A DNA stretch of 7,915 nt from NCBI GenBank assembly GCA_025449775.1, contig JANWIS010000115.1, forward strand, positions 1 to 7,915, read 5' to 3'. The notes beneath the pieces are model-generated. The model saw nothing but the letters and a program-made list of their open reading frames with translations, ran no database searches and had not been told where the DNA came from. Made by a program: the position numbers and the translations under genes. This DNA comes from Ignavibacteriaceae bacterium. Lineage in GTDB: Bacteria; Bacteroidota; Ignavibacteria; Ignavibacteriales; Ignavibacteriaceae. Shown here piece by piece: positions 4,829 to 7,915 of the stretch (position 1 is the first letter of the stretch; every line of letters starts with the position of its first letter).

Positions 4829-6361
4829 ATGGAGTTCTTAGAAGAACTTGGGGTTAAAGAATCAAATTATGGTGCATCGACTGGACAGAAATGGATGGAA
4901 ACAAAATCTGAAGGTGAATTAAAAATTCATTCACCGGTTGATGGAAAATTTATTGCTTCAGTTTACCAGGCATCAGAGAATGATTATGAGAAGATTATTA
5001 AAACAGCAGAGAAAGCTTTTACAGAATGGAGAATGGTTCCAGCTCCTCACAGGGGAGAAGTTGTAAGACAAATCGGATTGAAATTAAGAGAATACAAAGT
5101 GCCACTAGGATATCTCGTTTCATATGAAATGGGTAAATCACTTCAGGAAGGTTTAGGTGAAGTTCAGGAAATGATAGACATTTGTGATTTTGCAGTTGGA
5201 CAATCACGTCAGCTTTATGGCTATACAATGCAGTCGGAAAGACCAATGCACAGAATGTACGATCAATATCATCCTCTAGGAATCGTTTGTACTATTTCTG
5301 CTTTTAATTTTCCTGTAGCAGTTTACAGCTGGAATGCAATGCTTGCTGCGGTTTGTGGTGATGTAAATATTTGGAAACCTTCTTCAAAAGTTCCTTTAAG
5401 TGCAATTGCCACTCAAAATATAATTGCCAAAGTATTAAAAGAAAATAATTTGCCAGAAGGAATTTTCACATTGGTAATTGGAAAAGGCTCAACAATTGGT
5501 GAAAGAATTTTAAATGATAAAAGAGTAATTATGATTTCTGTTACCGGTTCGACAAGAGTTGGGAAACATGCCGCTGAAGTTGTTTCAGGAAGATTCGGTA
5601 AAACTATTCTTGAACTCGGCGGAAATAATGCAATTATTATTACTCCTGATGCGGATCTTAAAATTGCAATACCGGCTGTTGTATTTGGAGCAGTTGGTAC
5701 TGCAGGACAAAGATGTACATCAACAAGAAGATTAATTATTCACGAATCTATTTATGATAAAGTAAAAGAATCTTTATTGAATGCTTATAAAAGTTTAAAG
5801 ATTGGAAATCCTTTAGACCAAAAAAACCATATGGGTCCCCTGATTGATAAGAATGCTGTGAATGATTTTAATAATGCACTGAAGAGAATTAATAAAGAAG
5901 GTGGAAAAGTTATTTTCGGTGGTGATATGCTTTCTGGAAATGGATATGAATCAGGTTGTTATGTTAGTCCTGCAATAGTTGAGGCAGATAATCATTTTGA
6001 AATAGTTCAGGAGGAAACATTTGCACCGATACTTTATCTTATCAAATATCATAAAGACATTGATGAAGCAATAGCATTGCAGAATGGGGTTGTACAAGGA
6101 CTTTCTTCATCTATATTCACAAATAATATAAAAGAATCTGAAAGATTTCTTTCATGCGCCGGATCAGATTGTGGAATTGCTAATGTAAATATCGGAACTT
6201 CAGGGGCTGAAATCGGTGGTGCATTTGGCGGTGAAAAAGAAACAGGAGGTGGAAGAGAATCCGGATCCGATTCCTGGAAAGCTTATATGCGAAGACAAAC
6301 AAATACAATCAACTTTGGCTCTCAGCTTCCTTTGGCACAAGGAGTAAAGTTCGATATTTAA
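4829..6361 (+). CDS. alpha-aminoadipic semialdehyde / piperideine-6-carboxylate dehydrogenase (ALDH7, antiquitin family)
   Basis: This NAD(P)+-dependent enzyme oxidises L-allysine, the open form of piperideine-6-carboxylate, to L-alpha-aminoadipate in the cytoplasm. The 510-residue product is complete. Visible landmarks are AFNFPVAVY (158-166, with the oxyanion-hole N160), WKPSS (182-186, K183 cofactor binding), SVTGSTRVG (237-245, nucleotide turn), LELGGNN (261-267, general base E262) and GQRCTSTRR (293-301, nucleophile C296). The ALDH7 C-terminal signature GAEIGGAFGGEKETGGGRESG starts at 459, followed by WKAYMRRQTNTINF (483-496) and PLAQGVKF (501-508). The C-terminal segments that shape the aminoadipate semialdehyde pocket match human ALDH7A1 as I recall it, which separates it from other ALDHs. 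Symbols such as pcd or amaB are used for homologues. It lies 23 bases after rrf2, probably in one operon, and opposite lat, whose product is its substrate. Aminoadipate may then pass to 2-oxoadipate and glutaryl-CoA, but those genes are not in the window. Confidence 0.93.
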   Translation: MEFLEELGVKESNYGASTGQKWMETKSEGELKIHSPVDGKFIASVYQASENDYEKIIKTAEKAFTEWRMVPAPHRGEVVRQIGLKLREYKVPLGYLVSYEMGKSLQEGLGEVQEMIDICDFAVGQSRQLYGYTMQSERPMHRMYDQYHPLGIVCTISAFNFPVAVYSWNAMLAAVCGDVNIWKPSSKVPLSAIATQNIIAKVLKENNLPEGIFTLVIGKGSTIGERILNDKRVIMISVTGSTRVGKHAAEVVSGRFGKTILELGGNNAIIITPDADLKIAIPAVVFGAVGTAGQRCTSTRRLIIHESIYDKVKESLLNAYKSLKIGNPLDQKNHMGPLIDKNAVNDFNNALKRINKEGGKVIFGGDMLSGNGYESGCYVSPAIVEADNHFEIVQEETFAPILYLIKYHKDIDEAIALQNGVVQGLSSSIFTNNIKESERFLSCAGSDCGIANVNIGTSGAEIGGAFGGEKETGGGRESGSDSWKAYMRRQTNTINFGSQLPLAQGVKFDI

Positions 6362-6384
6362 ATATCTCTCAGAATGTATTTTTG

Positions 6385-6416
6385 AAAGGAACGGGAATTT
6401 TTTTCCGTTCCTTTTT
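6385..6416 (+). terminator. Rho-independent terminator of the rrf2-ALDH operon
   Basis: AAAGGAACGG (6385-6394) and CCGTTCCTTT (6405-6414) form a perfect 10-bp stem; the inner GAA/TTT bases may extend it to about 13 pairs with a TTTT loop. The right arm runs into CTTTTT (6411-6416). It starts 23 bases after the ALDH stop. Because the left flank reads TATTTTTG, the complementary strand has only a short A-rich/T-rich tail, so the + direction is favoured. Confidence 0.85.
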
Positions 6417-6470
6417 AAATGTAAAAATTCCAACCAAAAGTAACACGACATAAATATCACTCGCATCAAG

Positions 6471-6492
6471 TATAATTAAGGTAATTTTACCT
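6471..6492 (+). promoter_or_regulatory. TATAAT box followed by a palindrome in the 6417-6633 gap
   Basis: The 217-base gap between the ALDH terminator and the next gene holds a consensus TATAAT (6471-6476). Two bases later is the near-perfect palindrome AGGTAA-TT-TTACCT (6479-6492), which would lie over a start point. No good -35 box stands 16-18 bases upstream (ACATAA at 6448-6453), so an activator-dependent promoter or coincidence are both possible. The leader to the 6634 gene would be about 150 bases. Nothing else is clear in the gap. Confidence 0.25.
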
Positions 6493-6633
6493 GTACTTCT
6501 CAGAATGGCAAGCAATTATTTCTATTTGATGTATCAATTCAATAAAAACACTTCACACATTAACTTATCAAATTTCTGGCAAGCTTTTGGAAACATATCA
6601 AACAAATAGTAATAAACAGAAATTTAAAATTAT

Positions 6634-7350
6634 ATGACCACACTCGACATAAAAAAATTAACTTCCTGCGGCTCTGATTGGGAAACCAATCAGTATGCTC
6701 TATTGAATAAGGTTAAAGAGTGGGTGGATAATTTCCATAAATATAAATTGTTCCCTTCAATTGAAGATTCAATTCAATTAAATCTTGCTCTTGAAGATAT
6801 TCTCCGTGATAATATTGAATGCAAATTATGGTTCGATAATGAAATTAAAACCAGGCAGATAAATGAACGATTTGTAGTTTATGAAAAGGCACATTCAATT
6901 GGTAATCAGCTTGAAAAACTGCTTAATTTTATTGAGTGGGCTTTGAAGTTAAACAGACCTGTGCTTGATGAAGGAAGAATAATTAAGAACTTTGTTGAAG
7001 AAAATCTTTCGCTCAAACGCATTTCAACAATTGAAAGAAATTATCATGGCAAAGGTTATTTTACTTTGCCGGATAACAAAAATGAAACTGTGAATGTATA
7101 TTTATACGAGATAGTCTGGGATTGGTCACAAGAAAATTTATATCAAAGAATTTGCTCAAATCTTATTAATTCAATTCCGATGAGCTCACTGACAAAACCT
7201 ATTGAGGAATTAATGACTGAATTCATTAATGATTCCCAGGACTTACATGAACCGGTTGTATTTCTCTTTGAAACTGAACTTGACTTCCCATATGAAGAAA
7301 CAATTTTCCCGATTGCCGAGGAAAAGCTTTTAAAATATTTAAGCTGTTAA
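6634..7350 (+). CDS. hypothetical protein, 238 residues, family not recognised
   Basis: I do not recognise the family. The product is soluble by appearance: no signal peptide and no membrane segment. Residues 20-108 look like several amphipathic helices rich in charged and aromatic residues (LLNKVKEWVDNFHKY, LNLALEDILRDNIECKLWF, GNQLEKLLNFIEWAL). A middle part carries EGRIIKNFVEENLSLKRI (113-130). Then comes a stretch that looks like beta strands (GKGYFTLPDNK, TVNVYLYEIVWDW; 139-164), and an acidic C-terminal third (EELMTEF, FETELDFPYEET) ending in KLLKYLSC. Codon use and AT-richness match the neighbours, which argues for a real resident gene. The ATG at 6634 has no Shine-Dalgarno site and no in-frame alternative start is clearly better. 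It stands alone between the ALDH terminator and prc, whose stop codon overlaps its own by 4 bases tail to tail. No function can be assigned. Confidence 0.75.
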   Translation: MTTLDIKKLTSCGSDWETNQYALLNKVKEWVDNFHKYKLFPSIEDSIQLNLALEDILRDNIECKLWFDNEIKTRQINERFVVYEKAHSIGNQLEKLLNFIEWALKLNRPVLDEGRIIKNFVEENLSLKRISTIERNYHGKGYFTLPDNKNETVNVYLYEIVWDWSQENLYQRICSNLINSIPMSSLTKPIEELMTEFINDSQDLHEPVVFLFETELDFPYEETIFPIAEEKLLKYLSC

Positions 7351-7915
7351 CGAATCTGCGTCAGCTCTCCCGATAAAGAAATCAAATCACCAACAATCAT
7401 AGCTGACTCAAGAAGAAAGATATCATTTTCTTCGGTTGACTTTTCAGGCACTTCACCTTTTTCCAGCAGCTCTAATCCTTTTCTTTTTCGTCTTTCATTC
7501 TCCCGCTGAAATTCTTTTTCCTCTTCCAACTCTTTTGTCTGTTTCCTCATTTCCTCATTAAGCGAAAAATATTTTTTAGATTTAGATTCTTTATAGATCG
7601 AAATATCATCCAGCAGATACTGGAATTCAGGATCGGAATTTCTTCTTTGCTCAGATTGAGCAATAATCTGGGGAAGAATTAATTCAAGACTATTAACCTT
7701 TTTAAATTTTGACGATTCGATCTGGTCCCAGGGAAGGGCAGTCAATTCAGAACTTTCTCCAAACTCTTCGGGATCTGTGTATGAAGGGAAAGAAATATCA
7801 GGAATTACACCGAGGTTTTGTGTGCTGCCACCATTGATCCGATAATATTTTGCGATTGTTAATTTAACCTGGCCAAGTGAATTTGTATTGTTCGATGATA
7901 CTCTGTTCAGATCAA
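7347..7915 (-). CDS. prc: C-terminal processing peptidase Prc/Tsp, C-terminal part (5' end beyond window)
   Basis: The frame is open from the right edge to the TAA at 7349-7347, giving 188 residues of the C-terminus. The TTG at 7745 is internal: in-frame codons upstream continue the protein as LGQVKLTIAKYYRINGGSTQ, then GVIPDISFPS and EFGESSELTALPWDQI. These match the end of the protease domain of E. coli Prc (YTIQKFYRVNGGSTQ..GVTPDI..ALPWDSI). The remaining 110 or so residues form the charged helical C-terminal domain seen in Prc (DUF3340-like), with a probable coiled coil at KQTKELEEEKEFQRENERR. Prc is a periplasmic Ser/Lys protease with a PDZ domain that trims or degrades proteins from their C-termini. 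The catalytic Ser and Lys and the PDZ domain lie outside the window. The stop overlaps that of the convergent gene at 6634-7350 by 4 bases. Confidence 0.9.
   Translation of the reverse strand, partial: DLNRVSSNNTNSLGQVKLTIAKYYRINGGSTQNLGVIPDISFPSYTDPEEFGESSELTALPWDQIESSKFKKVNSLELILPQIIAQSEQRRNSDPEFQYLLDDISIYKESKSKKYFSLNEEMRKQTKELEEEKEFQRENERRKRKGLELLEKGEVPEKSTEENDIFLLESAMIVGDLISLSGELTQIR

Noticed and set aside
2721..6361. Beta-lactam or pipecolate-type biosynthetic cluster (lat plus piperideine-6-carboxylate dehydrogenase as in cephamycin producers)
   Set aside because: No peptide synthetase, isopenicillin N synthase, export or resistance gene is nearby, and the neighbours are housekeeping genes. 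Lysine catabolism is the simpler reading.
6591..6633. Promoter close to the 6634 gene (TTTTGG with AGTAAT, 17-base spacer)
   Set aside because: The -10 box matches only partly, several equally weak alternatives overlap in this AT-rich stretch, and nothing singles one out.
7743..7745. TTG at 7745 (minus) as the start of a 132-residue gene
   Set aside because: In-frame codons to the right edge encode the well-conserved Prc segment with GGSTQ and GVIPDI, so this is an internal leucine codon of prc.

Overview
The window is AT-rich, tightly packed bacterial chromosome with eight protein-coding genes, six complete and two cut by the window edges. I see no RNA gene, insertion sequence, prophage gene or CRISPR array. 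The organism looks like a member of the Bacteroidota/Chlorobi/Ignavibacteria assemblage. The reasons are a short RsmI of 226 residues without the C-terminal extension of the E. coli enzyme, a DUF58-RDD gene pair, a Prc-type protease with the long charged C-terminal domain, and several genes without a Shine-Dalgarno site. Ignavibacteria is my best guess, by inference from style rather than from a marker gene.

Layout. At the left edge (1-1959, + strand) lie the 3' part of a DUF58 (von Willebrand A-like) gene and an RDD membrane protein, probably the end of a MoxR/DUF58-type operon. They converge on rsmI (1964-2644, minus), the 16S rRNA C1402 ribose methyltransferase. The centre (2650-6416) is a lysine module. 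lat, encoding L-lysine 6-aminotransferase, is on the minus strand (2721-4052) and ends in a hairpin terminator. An Rrf2-family regulator (4383-4805) and an ALDH7/antiquitin-type alpha-aminoadipic semialdehyde dehydrogenase (4829-6361) are on the + strand, probably as a two-gene operon ending in a strong terminator. On the right are an unrecognised 238-residue gene (6634-7350, +) and, converging on it with a 4-base overlap, the 3' part of a Prc/Tsp C-terminal processing protease (7347 to the right edge, minus).

How the genes work together. Lat moves the epsilon-amino group of lysine to 2-oxoglutarate, giving allysine (alpha-aminoadipic semialdehyde, in equilibrium with piperideine-6-carboxylate). 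The ALDH7 enzyme oxidises this to alpha-aminoadipate with NAD(P)+. The two enzymes therefore make a complete two-step route, split across a divergent promoter region of 330 bases with the regulator in between. The rrf2 promoter (TTGACT, 17-bp spacer, TACACT) has a perfect 6-5-6 inverted repeat lying over its -10 box and start point, which suggests autorepression. The predicted lat transcript has a leader of roughly 180 nt. It contains four short segments that can pair in mutually exclusive ways, two of them complementary to the lat Shine-Dalgarno site.

The individual families are known. The parts most worth a second look are this regulatory arrangement around a lysine epsilon-aminotransferase/ALDH7 divergon and the unknown gene at 6634-7350.
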